45,785 nucleotides of DNA. Origin: DAOTVC01 sp034437215. Lineage in GTDB: Bacteria; Chloroflexota; Anaerolineae; B4-G1; SLSP01. The notes under the pieces were generated by a model that saw only the letters and a list, made by a program, of their open reading frames with translations, ran no database searches and was not told the DNA's origin. The stretch is from positions 1 through 45,785 of the forward strand of contig DAOTVC010000081.1 of NCBI GenBank assembly GCA_034437215.1, in the 5' to 3' direction. Of the stretch, positions 17,059 to 25,610 are shown in pieces. Positions within the stretch are counted from its first letter, which is position 1, and the number at the start of each line of letters is the position of its first letter. Position numbers and translations under genes: made by a program.

Positions 17059-17061
17059 TCT

Positions 17062-17177
17062 TTAGGATGTATTTCACTTGAGTTGTTCAAGGCCTGCCGC
17101 GTGAAACGTAAAACGTGAACGTCTCACATTTGACATTTCGACCCTGAATAACTTTCAATTGGGATGAAAACAGACCC
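17062..17177. mobile_element. Family B MITE-like element, copy B1
   Basis: 116 bp between perfect 5-bp direct repeats ATTCT (17057-17061 and 17178-17182). Left end TTAGGATGTATTTCACTTGA, right end read inward GGGTCTGTTTTCATCC: a degenerate inverted repeat. The interior has the GTGAAACGTAAAACGTGA motif shared with B2. The left target duplication overlaps the TATAAT box. Confidence 0.75.
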
Positions 17178-17236
17178 ATTCTCTAACAACGTCGACTCAA
17201 GAAGCGCCGGAGGCGCTAGACAAGGAACGGTGAACC

Positions 17237-19312
17237 ATGGAAAGCAATGAGAGATATTGGATCTTCGGCTGTATCGCCGTCGTCATCCTGCTCTTCTGCG
17301 TCTGTACCCTCTGTATCGGGGGAATGACCGTGCTCGGTTTCTTCGCGGAGCCCACTGACCCCGTCCTCATCTTCCCCGACGAAACGCCGGAGTCGCCACG
17401 GGGCTCCACCCTGGAAACCCCGGAGCCTCTCACGGTGACAACCGAACCCCTGCCGGAGACGGCGACCGAAACCCTGAGTGCCCTGGAAGCCGCAGAGGTA
17501 CCGGATTCGGACCTGCACGAGCTGGGCATACGCTTTCTCGGTGTGCCCGCGGATACGCCCCGGGTCAGCTCGAACTCCAGCGCCGATTATCCTATCGGGA
17601 CCACCCGCCGCTTCTGGGTTTCCAACGTCGATAACGACGAGCAGTTCGAGATCGACGCCGAGCTGCTCTACAAGACCGAACACGTCTACATGTGGGTCGA
17701 GGAGGGCAAGCAGGTCGACGAGGACGCCTTACGCAGAGCGGCCGACCTCTTCGAGGAGCAGACCTATCCCACTACCCGGGAGTTCTTCGGCAGCGAGTGG
17801 ACACCGGGTGTCGACGGCGACCCCCACCTGAGCATCTTGCACGCGGGCAACCTCGGCTTCACCGTCGCCGGTTACTTCTCCAGCCCCGACTCCTACGTGC
17901 GCGCCGTGCGCGAGGACTCCAACGAGATGGAGATGTTCTACATCAATATCGATAACGTACGGGTGGCGAGTGACTTCTACAACGGTGTCCTGGCCCACGA
18001 GTTCCAGCACATGATCCACTGGTACAACGATCGCAACGAGGAGACCTGGCTCAACGAGGGCTGCTCCGAGCTCGCCATGGCCCTCAACGAGCGAGGCAGT
18101 CCGGGGAACTACGACGTGGGCGGCAGCGACATCGCCTACCTCTACTCCACCGACACGCAGCTCACCTCCTGGCCCGAGGGTACAGCCGGTGATGCTTCCG
18201 CCAACTACGGCGGCTCCTACCTCTTCATGAGCTACTTCCTGGACCGCTTCGGGGACGAAGCGACGAAGGCGCTCGTGGCTCACGAGGAGAACGGGATGGA
18301 GAGCGTCGACCAGGTGCTGCAGGAGAACCTCGGGCTGGACCTGACCCACAAGGATATCTTCGCCGACTGGACCATCAGCAATCTCATCGACGAACCCACC
18401 GTCGATACGGGACAGTACGGCTACAAGGACATCGACCCCTACAGCCCCCAGCTCGACAGCTCGCTCGAGGAGGATGACTATCCCCTCTCCCGGCAGAGCA
18501 CCGTGCACCAGTACGGGGTGGACTATATCGAGATCAACGGCGAGGAACCCCTCTCCTTCTCCTTCACGGGCAGTACTCAGACGCAGCTGATCGCCACCGA
18601 CGCCCACGGCGGCGACTACCTCTGGTGGTCGAATCGTGCCGACGAGTCCGACACTAAGCTCACGCGGATCGTGGACCTGACCGGAGCCGGTGAAGCCGGC
18701 GTCGACTTCTGGACCTGGTACCACATCGAGGAGGACTGGGACTACGCCTACCTCGTCGTGGGAACGACCGAGGCGGGCACCCTCCCGGACGACCTCGCCT
18801 CACCGGAGATCGAGTGGACCATTTTGGACGACAACGCCCTCGACTGCACCACCACCAACCCCAACGGCAACTCCTTCGGGTGCGGCTTCACGGGTTCCAG
18901 CAACGGCTGGGAGCAGCGCAGCGCCGATCTGACCTCCTACACCGGGCAGGAGATCGCCCTCCGCTTCGAGTACATCACCGACGCGGCGGTCAACCAACCG
19001 GGCTTTGCGGTCGACGATGTGACGATCACCGTCGACGGTGAAGTCCTCCTCGAGGACGACGTGGAGGGCGGAGAGGGTGAGTGGATCGCCGAGGGCTTCG
19101 TGCGCCACGCCAACGTGCTGCCCCAGGAGTGGATCGTGCAGCTGGTCATGGTGGGCGCTGAGCCCCGGGTGACCCGGCTGCTGATGGCGGATGCTACCAG
19201 CGGCGAGTGGGAGATTCCGTTGGGGGAAGAGGCCCAACGGGCCTTCATCGTCATCTCTGCCCTGGCCCCAGTGACCACGGAGGTGGCCCCCTACAACTTC
19301 ACCCTGCGGTAA
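17237..19312 (+). CDS. Membrane-anchored immune inhibitor A-like zinc metallopeptidase
   Basis: 691 residues. N-terminal transmembrane helix (about 9-34), a Thr/Glu/Pro-rich linker (to about 80), then a zinc peptidase domain with HEFQH at 254-258, TWLNEGCSELA about 20 residues later providing a third Glu ligand, and a Gly/Tyr-rich region. The C-terminal half has an immune-inhibitor-A-type jelly-roll (SFGCGFTGSSNGWEQ, DLTSYTGQEIALRFEYITD, GFAVDDVTI). Such enzymes are extracellular proteases. ATG with AAGGAACGG upstream. It precedes murI by 15 bases, an odd pairing that may reflect only shared transcription. Confidence 0.85.
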   Translation: MESNERYWIFGCIAVVILLFCVCTLCIGGMTVLGFFAEPTDPVLIFPDETPESPRGSTLETPEPLTVTTEPLPETATETLSALEAAEVPDSDLHELGIRFLGVPADTPRVSSNSSADYPIGTTRRFWVSNVDNDEQFEIDAELLYKTEHVYMWVEEGKQVDEDALRRAADLFEEQTYPTTREFFGSEWTPGVDGDPHLSILHAGNLGFTVAGYFSSPDSYVRAVREDSNEMEMFYINIDNVRVASDFYNGVLAHEFQHMIHWYNDRNEETWLNEGCSELAMALNERGSPGNYDVGGSDIAYLYSTDTQLTSWPEGTAGDASANYGGSYLFMSYFLDRFGDEATKALVAHEENGMESVDQVLQENLGLDLTHKDIFADWTISNLIDEPTVDTGQYGYKDIDPYSPQLDSSLEEDDYPLSRQSTVHQYGVDYIEINGEEPLSFSFTGSTQTQLIATDAHGGDYLWWSNRADESDTKLTRIVDLTGAGEAGVDFWTWYHIEEDWDYAYLVVGTTEAGTLPDDLASPEIEWTILDDNALDCTTTNPNGNSFGCGFTGSSNGWEQRSADLTSYTGQEIALRFEYITDAAVNQPGFAVDDVTITVDGEVLLEDDVEGGEGEWIAEGFVRHANVLPQEWIVQLVMVGAEPRVTRLLMADATSGEWEIPLGEEAQRAFIVISALAPVTTEVAPYNFTLR

Positions 19313-19327
19313 GAGCGGGAGGCTCAA

Positions 19328-20215
19328 GTGCAGACAGCCGATGGGGGTCAGCAGATGAAGCGGCTCTTGCAGAGCGCGCCCATCGGCGTCTTCGATTCGG
19401 GAGTCGGCGGGCTCTCCGTCTGGCGATACCTCGTCCAACGGCTGCCCCAGGAGCCCACCCTCTACTTTGCCGACCAGAGCCACCTCCCCTACGGACCGCG
19501 TCCCCGCGAGGAGGTACGACGCTACGCAGAGGAGATCACCCGCTTTCTGGTGGCACAAGGTGCCAAGCTCATCGTCGTGGCCTGCAACAGCGCCTCGGGC
19601 CCCGCCCTGCACGGGCTGCGTGAGACCTTCCCCGACGTCCCCTTCGTCGGGATGGAGCCGGCGATCAAGCCTGCCGCAGAACGCACCCGGACGGGGGTCA
19701 TTGGCGTCATCGCCACCCCCGCTACCTTTCAGGGAGAGCTCTTTCAGGGATTGGTCGAGCGCTTTGCCGGCGACGTGACGCTGAAGACGCAGACCTGCCC
19801 GGGTCTGGTCGAAGCTGTGGAAGAGGGCGCCCTGGATACGCCGGAGACCGAAGCGCTGATACGCAAGTACTTGACCCCCATGCTGGCAGCCGGCATCGAC
19901 CACCTGGTGTTAGGATGTACCCACTATCCCTTCCTCAGCAAGGCTTTCCAGCGGGTAACGGGGCCGAGCGTCACCCTGATCGATCCGGCGCCCGCGGTCG
20001 CCCGGCAGGTGGAGCGCGTGCTGGCACGACGAGGGCTGCTAACCCCGGGATCGGAGAGCGTTCACCACACCTTCTACACCAGTGGCGACCCAACAGCGCT
20101 TGCTGCCGGCCTCGACGCCCTTGTGGGGTACACAACACAGGTCGAACCGGTGCTCTGGCGGGAGGGAGGGATCGTCCGCCGGCGTGGGGAGGCGCAGAGC
20201 GGGAGGAGGGGGTAG
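19328..20215 (+). CDS. murI: Glutamate racemase
   Basis: 295 residues, cytoplasmic. Interconverts L- and D-glutamate for peptidoglycan. The N-terminal IGVFDSGVGGLSVWR and YFADQSHLPYG are diagnostic; catalytic cysteines are C86 in ACNSAS and C197 in GCTHYP. The first motif has Ser where most family members have Thr (ACNTAS), a mild change. GTG start at 19328 is preferred over ATG 19355 because GGGAGG sits five bases before it. Only 15 bases after the metallopeptidase stop. Its presence implies a peptidoglycan wall, in line with mreB in the window. Confidence 0.95.
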   Translation: MQTADGGQQMKRLLQSAPIGVFDSGVGGLSVWRYLVQRLPQEPTLYFADQSHLPYGPRPREEVRRYAEEITRFLVAQGAKLIVVACNSASGPALHGLRETFPDVPFVGMEPAIKPAAERTRTGVIGVIATPATFQGELFQGLVERFAGDVTLKTQTCPGLVEAVEEGALDTPETEALIRKYLTPMLAAGIDHLVLGCTHYPFLSKAFQRVTGPSVTLIDPAPAVARQVERVLARRGLLTPGSESVHHTFYTSGDPTALAAGLDALVGYTTQVEPVLWREGGIVRRRGEAQSGRRG

Positions 20216-20223
20216 CGCAGCGA

Positions 20224-20251
20224 TAGACAAAGTAGAAGTTCCAGCTATAAT
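20224..20251 (+). promoter_or_regulatory. Sigma-70-type promoter of the partner-switching module
   Basis: TAGACA, 16-base spacer, perfect TATAAT, 33 bases before the STAS gene start. It looks like a housekeeping promoter, so the module is not obviously under its own alternative sigma factor. Confidence 0.7.
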
Positions 20252-20284
20252 TAGAGCAGACTACCAACCATAAGGAGAGCGACT

Positions 20285-20620
20285 ATGGAATTAAGCGTGG
20301 AGAGTTTCAAGCACTGCGATCTTATCAAGATCAAGGGACGGGTTGACAGTCAGACCTCCCCACAGTTGGCCGAGGCCATCAACGAGCGCTTCGAAGACGG
20401 GCGGTACAAGATCGTCATGGATATGAATGACGTAGAGTTCATCTCCAGTGCGGGGCTGCGGGTGCTCATCAACGCTCAGAAGACCTGCCGGCAGTTCAAC
20501 CGGGGTGAGATCATTCTCGCCGGGGTCCCCGAACGCATCTACGAGACCCTGGATCTCGCCGGACTGCTGCCTCTCTTCCCCGTCAAGGAAGACGTTTTGC
20601 ACGCTGTAGGCAGTTGCTAA
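20285..20620 (+). CDS. STAS-domain anti-sigma factor antagonist (SpoIIAA/RsbV-like)
   Basis: 111 residues, cytoplasmic single STAS domain. Strand-helix pattern LIKIKGRVDSQTSPQLAEAI is followed by the phosphorylation loop FISSAGLRVLINA; the S54-S55 pair contains the Ser that the cognate kinase phosphorylates. Unphosphorylated, it would bind the anti-sigma kinase at 20717 and free its target; the phosphatases at 21142 and 23230 would reset it. ATG with AAGGAG eight bases upstream. The 96-base gap to the kinase contains two small hairpins. Confidence 0.93.
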   Translation: MELSVESFKHCDLIKIKGRVDSQTSPQLAEAINERFEDGRYKIVMDMNDVEFISSAGLRVLINAQKTCRQFNRGEIILAGVPERIYETLDLAGLLPLFPVKEDVLHAVGSC

Positions 20621-20633
20621 GGAGCCCAACTTT

Positions 20634-20700
20634 CACGAAGGAATTTCGTGAGCGCGCCTCATTGTTCCAGAGATCCACTTCCGGAGCGATGAGGCGCTCC
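20634..20700 (+). other. Two small hairpins between the antagonist and kinase genes
   Basis: TCACGAA/TTCGTGA (20633-20651, five-base loop) and GGAGCG/CGCTCC (20683-20700, six-base loop). Neither has a T-run. They could stabilise or attenuate the transcript between the first and second gene, giving more antagonist than kinase (inference). Confidence 0.4.
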
Positions 20701-20716
20701 TCGTGGGTGAGCGAAC

Positions 20717-21145
20717 ATGAATAAGATCATGAGTGCCGTCTTTGCCGCTCAGCTCGAGAGCTTGAGTGCGATCAACGCCTTCGTCACCCGTGCCGCCGAA
20801 GAGGCAGGCCTCGATGACCGAGCCGTCTATGCCGTTCAGATGGCGGTAGAGGAGGCGAGCGCCAACATCATCCAGCACGCCTACGGCGAAGAGGTCCCCG
20901 CCGGAGCGGAGATCGAGTTCACCTGCGTGGTCAGGCAGAAGGAGTTGACCCTCATCCTCAAGGACGAAGGGCGAGCCTTTGACCCCGCCACCGTGTCCGA
21001 TCCTGACCTCTGTTCCCCCGTCGAGGAGCGCCAGGCAGGCGGTCTCGGGGTCTTCTTCATCCGCCAGCTTATGGATGAGGTACACTTCGAGTGCGAGGCC
21101 GGGACCACCAACGTCCTGACAATGGTAAAACGTAGCGCCCCATGA
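20717..21145 (+). CDS. Anti-sigma factor / serine-protein kinase (RsbW-like HATPase)
   Basis: 142 residues. GHKL ATPase fold: N-box VEEASANIIQHAY (ATP-Mg binding), G1 box KDEGRAFDP and G2-like GGLGVFFIRQLMDEV. It would phosphorylate the STAS protein at 20285 and sequester a sigma factor or other partner not encoded here. Start at 20717 is not strongly supported by a ribosome site; ATG 20729 is an alternative. The stop overlaps the next gene as ATGA, implying coupling. Confidence 0.9.
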   Translation: MNKIMSAVFAAQLESLSAINAFVTRAAEEAGLDDRAVYAVQMAVEEASANIIQHAYGEEVPAGAEIEFTCVVRQKELTLILKDEGRAFDPATVSDPDLCSPVEERQAGGLGVFFIRQLMDEVHFECEAGTTNVLTMVKRSAP

Positions 21146-23229
21146 GTGCGGGTTTTCGCGAAAGGGGGAGCTTGAGCGCGCTGCTGCTGCGGATCGCCAC
21201 CAAGTTCCTGCCGGGACTGGGGACGATGAGCCGTCGCGAGCGCACCTTCGGGGTAGCGGACGTGATCGGCTTCCTCTATTCGACCCCCGTGGCGCTTGTC
21301 GGTGTGGTCTGGCTGATCACCGCCACCGACCTCACCGTGCTGCGCGCCAATTGGCCCGCTATGCTGCTCATCTTCGTCCTGCTCTACCTCTTCGAGCGGC
21401 TGGACTTCTTCATCTTCGTCGAGGTCACCCCGGGTACCTACGCCGAGTGGGTCTGGTCCCTCTGGAGCGTGATCACCTGGAGCTCCGCCTTCCTCTTCGG
21501 TCCCAACGCCCTCTGGATCACCATCGTGTGGCGTCTGATCTTCTTCGTGCGGAAGTGGCGGCGCGCGAATACGCCCGACTGGCGCTGGAACCTCCTCCGG
21601 CACCTGATGCTCTACTTCACCACCGTCGTCTTCTGCGGACTGGTGGCCTTGACCTTCTACGAACGTTGGGGCGGGACCTACCCCCTGCCCGGTCTGGACT
21701 TCAGCCACGTGCTGCGAGGCTTCGCAGCCACGCTCGTCTGGCTCCTCCTCTCCTCCGTCGCCTGGGTTCCTATCCTGGCCTACTTCGCCAGTGCGCAGGA
21801 GTTTGCCTGGACCCGCCGCCCCTTTATCACCTTCACCCGCTTTCTCGGCATCACCATGGGCTGGCGTCTTCTCGTCGACCCCTTTGCGGTCCTGGCCGCC
21901 GGGCTCTACGTAGAACACGGTCTGGTCGGCTACCTCTTCTTCGTCGCAGGGTTGGCCATCTCCGGCTACCTGGCACACCGGTTGAGCCAGGCGGTGGAGC
22001 GCAGCCAGCTGCGCTCGCGGGAGCTGGAGAAGTTGGAACGATTGGGGCGTGCCATCATCAACATGCCTCCCGACGCAGCCGGTCTCGAGGAGATCCTCAA
22101 CGAGCACGTCGCCAACATGTTTCCCTACTGCCACATCGAGATTCGCTTCTTCCCCAATCAGACCGTGCTCCACCACCCCGACGATTGGACTCTCGTGGAG
22201 GAACCGGTGTGGCAGTGGATCGCGGCGGCCCGCGAAGCGGAGTACTACCGTCCCGGCGATGCCCTCCCGTGGGGAGGCGTCCTGTACGATCGCGCCGTCG
22301 TCGCCGCCCCCATCATCGACGTCCAGAAGCTGCAGGCCATCGGCGGCGTCTACCTGGAGCGCTATCGCGACACCGACGAGATCGCCCGCCTTCTACCGGC
22401 GGTGCAGGCCCTGGCTGCCCAGATCGCATCGGCGCTGCACAGCACACGCGTCTACCGGCAGAGCCTGGCCCTGCAGAAGGTAGAGAACGAGCTGGCGCTC
22501 GCCGGGCAGATTCAGGCCAGCTTCCTGCCCCACGACCTTCCCGAGATCCCCGGGTGGCAGGTGACCGCAGCCCTGATGCCGGCGCTGGAGACCTCGGGGG
22601 ACTTTTACGACGTCATTCCCCTCTCCAACGGGCGCTGGGGCATCGTCGTCGCCGACGTGGCGGACAAAGGTATGGGAGCTGCCCTCTACATGGCGCTGAG
22701 CCGCACCCTCATCCGCACCTACGCCCTCCAATACTACCGCCGGCCCGACTACGTCCTCAAGGCCGCCAACAAGCGCATCCTCATGGACACGGCCAGCGAC
22801 CTCTTCGTCACCGTCTTCTATGGGGTGATCGATCCGGGCAGCGGGACCCTGAGCTACGCCAACGCCGGCCACAACCCTCCCTTTCTGCTCAAGGCAGAGG
22901 GTGACCGGCAGGCCAAGCTCCTCTGCCGCACAGGCATGCCCCTGGGGATCTTCGAGGGGCAGGAGTGGGAGCAGGACGAGATTCAGGTAGCGGCAGGGGA
23001 TACCCTCGTGCTCTACACCGACGGCCTGGTCGACGCCGAGAACGACGAGGGGGACTACTTCGGCAGCCGGCGGCTCCTGAAGAACGCCCGCGCGCTCGCG
23101 GGGCACGGCGCCACCTTCGTGGAGGAGCGCCTGCTGGGGGAGGTGCAGGAGTTTGTAGGCTACGCGCCACAGCTCGACGACATCACCCTCATGGTGCTGG
23201 TCCGGGAGGGCCGGGAGGACCAGGGTTAG
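21142..23229 (+). CDS. Membrane PP2C/SpoIIE-type phosphatase, first paralogue
   Basis: 695 residues. N-terminal membrane domain with about seven helices (roughly 35-290), a GAF-like sensory segment (about 300-440) and a C-terminal PP2C phosphatase domain. Metal-binding motifs are visible: ETSGDFYDV near 485, IVVADVADKGMGAALYMAL near 500, NAGHNPP at 574 and LYTDGLVDAEN near 626. It should dephosphorylate the STAS antagonist in response to a membrane or ligand signal. Coupled to the kinase gene by ATGA. Directly followed by a paralogue; the phosphatase halves are nearly the same and the membrane halves differ. Confidence 0.92.
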   Translation: MSAGFRERGSLSALLLRIATKFLPGLGTMSRRERTFGVADVIGFLYSTPVALVGVVWLITATDLTVLRANWPAMLLIFVLLYLFERLDFFIFVEVTPGTYAEWVWSLWSVITWSSAFLFGPNALWITIVWRLIFFVRKWRRANTPDWRWNLLRHLMLYFTTVVFCGLVALTFYERWGGTYPLPGLDFSHVLRGFAATLVWLLLSSVAWVPILAYFASAQEFAWTRRPFITFTRFLGITMGWRLLVDPFAVLAAGLYVEHGLVGYLFFVAGLAISGYLAHRLSQAVERSQLRSRELEKLERLGRAIINMPPDAAGLEEILNEHVANMFPYCHIEIRFFPNQTVLHHPDDWTLVEEPVWQWIAAAREAEYYRPGDALPWGGVLYDRAVVAAPIIDVQKLQAIGGVYLERYRDTDEIARLLPAVQALAAQIASALHSTRVYRQSLALQKVENELALAGQIQASFLPHDLPEIPGWQVTAALMPALETSGDFYDVIPLSNGRWGIVVADVADKGMGAALYMALSRTLIRTYALQYYRRPDYVLKAANKRILMDTASDLFVTVFYGVIDPGSGTLSYANAGHNPPFLLKAEGDRQAKLLCRTGMPLGIFEGQEWEQDEIQVAAGDTLVLYTDGLVDAENDEGDYFGSRRLLKNARALAGHGATFVEERLLGEVQEFVGYAPQLDDITLMVLVREGREDQG

Positions 23230-25311
23230 ATGATGGACTGGCTGGTGCGCCTCGGCGCTCTGTTGACACCCGGCGTCGAAAGCCTCCCTCTCCGGCAGCG
23301 GCGCCGCACCGCCAGCGACGTCTTCGGCGTCCTCTACTCACTACCCCCGGCACTCCTGGGCCTTGTCTGGCTGGCCACGGCTACCGATCTGGACCTCTAC
23401 CGGACTCACTGGCCCCTCCTCCTCGCGATCCTCGCCTTCCTCTTCCTCCTCGATCGGCTCTCCTTCTTCGTCCACGTCGAGATCCGCGAGGGGCAGTTCT
23501 CCGACTGGCAGGAGTCCCTGGGCTCCATTGTCATCTGGTCGGCGACGTTGATTCTGGGGCCCGGCGTGCTCTGGGTCGCGGTGCTCTACCTCTGCTTCTA
23601 CTACGTCGGACTCTGGCAACGCACACCCTTCAAAACCTGGGTTGTCCTGCGCAACTTTACCATCAGCTTGGCACAGCTACTCGTCTCGCCTCTGGCGGCG
23701 TTGGCCCTCTACAGCCGGTTAGAGGGGCTCCTCCCGCCGGCGAGCTTCGATCTTCCCACACTACTGCCCCTCTTCATCGCCACCTTGGCCCGCGATCTGC
23801 TCTCGGTTCTGTTCTGGTTGCCCTACTTCCTCTTTGCAGCACAGACTATCGCCTGGACCAGCGAGACCCGCCAGTCGGCGCGGCGCTCCACAAAAAACGT
23901 CCTCCTCTTCTGGGGTAGTATCTCGGCCTTCAACCTCTTCCTGGGCCCCTTCAGCATCCTGGCCGCACTCCACCACTGGCTGGGGGGGCTGGACGCTTAC
24001 CTGCTCTTTCTGGCGGTGATGGTGCTGGCGAGTTATCTGGCCCACCGGTTGAGCGAGGCCGTCAGCCGCAGCCAACAGCGCTCCCGGGAGGTCGCGAAAC
24101 TGGAGGGGCTGGGACGTGCTTTGCTGACCGCACCACCCGATGCCTCCGCTCTACCCGAGGTGCTGGAGACCCACATCGCCCGCCTCTTTCCCTTCACCGA
24201 CATCGAGATTCGCATCTTCGATAGAGGAACGCTGCTCCACTACCCGGAGGAGGGTCGGTTAGCAGCGCCCGCTGTGTGGGAGTGGCTGCGGACTCATCCT
24301 GAAGCAGCGGCCTTTGAATCAGGTACCCCCCTCCCCTGGTCAGAGAGGGAGGCGCACCGAGAGACCCACGCCCACGCCTGTGTCGTGGCCCCCATCCTCG
24401 ATGCCGACAGCGAAAGCCCCATCGGAGGCATCTATCTGATCCGTAGGAGCATGCCCGAGACGCTGGAACCCATTGCCAATCTGCTGCCCACCGTCCAATC
24501 GCTGGCGGCCCAGGTCGCCTCGGCGCTGCACAGCGCCAAGGTCTATCGCCAGACGCTGGCCTACCAGAAGGTCGAACAGGAGCTGGCGCTCGCCGGGCAG
24601 ATCCAAGCCAGCTTCCTGCCCCACGACCTGCCCGAGATCCCCGGCTGGCAGCTCCTCGCCACGATTCTCCCTGCCCGCGAGACCTCGGGAGACTTCTACG
24701 ACCTTATCCCGCTCTCCAACGGGCGTTGGGGCATCGTCATCGCCGATGTGTCGGATAAGGGGACGGGCGCCGCCCTCTACATGGCGCTGAGCCGCACCCT
24801 CATTCGCACCTACGCCCTGCAATACTACCAGCGTCCCGACTACGTCCTCAAGGCCGCCAACCGGCGCATTCTCATGGATACGGCCAGCGATCTCTTCGTC
24901 ACCGTCTTCTACGGCATTCTAGACCCCGTCAGCGGAACGCTCACCTACGCCAACGCGGGCCACAATCCCCCCTATCTCCTGGGAGCCGACGCGGCGACGG
25001 GGGTGCAGGAGCTGCTGCGTACGGGTATGCCCCTGGGTATCCTGGAGGGGCAGGAGTGGGAACAGAACGAGGTGGTACTCGATGAGGGTGACACCCTCGT
25101 GCTCTACACCGACGGCATCATCGATGCTGAGAACGAGGAGCGCAACTTCTTCGGCAGTGAGCGTCTGCGCCGGAGTGTGCTCAGACGTAGGGAGCAACCG
25201 CCGGAGGAGATGCAGCAGGGTATTTTGGAAGCGCTACGTGTGTTTGTAGGGAGTGCGCCGCAGTTCGACGATATCACGTTGATGGTACTGAGACACGGTA
25301 AGCGTCTGTAA
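23230..25311 (+). CDS. Membrane PP2C/SpoIIE-type phosphatase, second paralogue
   Basis: 693 residues with the same architecture as the gene before it: helices to about 285, GAF-like segment, PP2C domain with ETSGDFYDL, IVIADVSDKGTGAALYMAL, NAGHNPP and LYTDGIIDAEN. Long stretches around the PP2C start (ELALAGQIQASFLPHDLPEI) are identical between the two, while the membrane and GAF parts are clearly divergent, so the pair probably senses different inputs. ATG begins directly after the previous TAG. The last codons CGT CTG TAA lie in the end of repeat element A2, so its C-terminus may have been reset by the insertion. Confidence 0.92.
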   Translation: MMDWLVRLGALLTPGVESLPLRQRRRTASDVFGVLYSLPPALLGLVWLATATDLDLYRTHWPLLLAILAFLFLLDRLSFFVHVEIREGQFSDWQESLGSIVIWSATLILGPGVLWVAVLYLCFYYVGLWQRTPFKTWVVLRNFTISLAQLLVSPLAALALYSRLEGLLPPASFDLPTLLPLFIATLARDLLSVLFWLPYFLFAAQTIAWTSETRQSARRSTKNVLLFWGSISAFNLFLGPFSILAALHHWLGGLDAYLLFLAVMVLASYLAHRLSEAVSRSQQRSREVAKLEGLGRALLTAPPDASALPEVLETHIARLFPFTDIEIRIFDRGTLLHYPEEGRLAAPAVWEWLRTHPEAAAFESGTPLPWSEREAHRETHAHACVVAPILDADSESPIGGIYLIRRSMPETLEPIANLLPTVQSLAAQVASALHSAKVYRQTLAYQKVEQELALAGQIQASFLPHDLPEIPGWQLLATILPARETSGDFYDLIPLSNGRWGIVIADVSDKGTGAALYMALSRTLIRTYALQYYQRPDYVLKAANRRILMDTASDLFVTVFYGILDPVSGTLTYANAGHNPPYLLGADAATGVQELLRTGMPLGILEGQEWEQNEVVLDEGDTLVLYTDGIIDAENEERNFFGSERLRRSVLRRREQPPEEMQQGILEALRVFVGSAPQFDDITLMVLRHGKRL

Positions 25312-25569
25312 GAAAATAAGTTGGGTGTGTTTCACTTGAGTTAAACCGAGGCGTGAAACGTGAAACGTAAAACGTGAGGGCTTCACGTTTCAGCCATGGA
25401 TAGCTCACAACTGGATTGAAACACACCCCAATAACTTCCCGACGCCGAGTGCTCGAGGAACGCAACGAATTGCTGGAAGGGCTGGAGACGCACAGCCCTC
25501 AAACGCGTCAGGAGGAGCCCTTTCTTCCCAACTCCAGCGACATCGGGAAGTTATACTTTTACGAACCCT
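25304..25569 (+). mobile_element. Family A MITE-like element, copy A2, interrupted by B2
   Basis: Ends GTCTGTAAG and CGAACCCT. Inner inverted ends ACTTCCCGA/TCGGGAAGT. Without the inserted B2 and one target duplication it is 151 bp, the same as A3. Its middle matches A3 in reverse complement (for example CACAGCCCTCAAACGCGTCA against TGACTCGTTTGAGGGCTGTG). Confidence 0.82.
25320..25429. mobile_element. Family B MITE-like element, copy B2, nested in A2
   Basis: 110 bp with inverted ends GTTGGGTGTGTTTCA and (inward) GGGGTGTGTTTCA, flanked by the perfect 5-bp repeat AATAA (25315-25319 and 25430-25434). Removing it restores the family A sequence. The interior holds iterated GTGAAAC units. Confidence 0.82.
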
Positions 25570-25610
25570 AAAGGTTGAGGGGCCATCACACGGCAGAAAA
25601 AGGAGGAAAG

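Noticed and set aside
21351..22904. 517-codon plus-strand frame inside the first phosphatase gene
   Set aside because: It is an Arg/Pro/Leu-rich off-frame shadow of a gene with full PP2C motifs.
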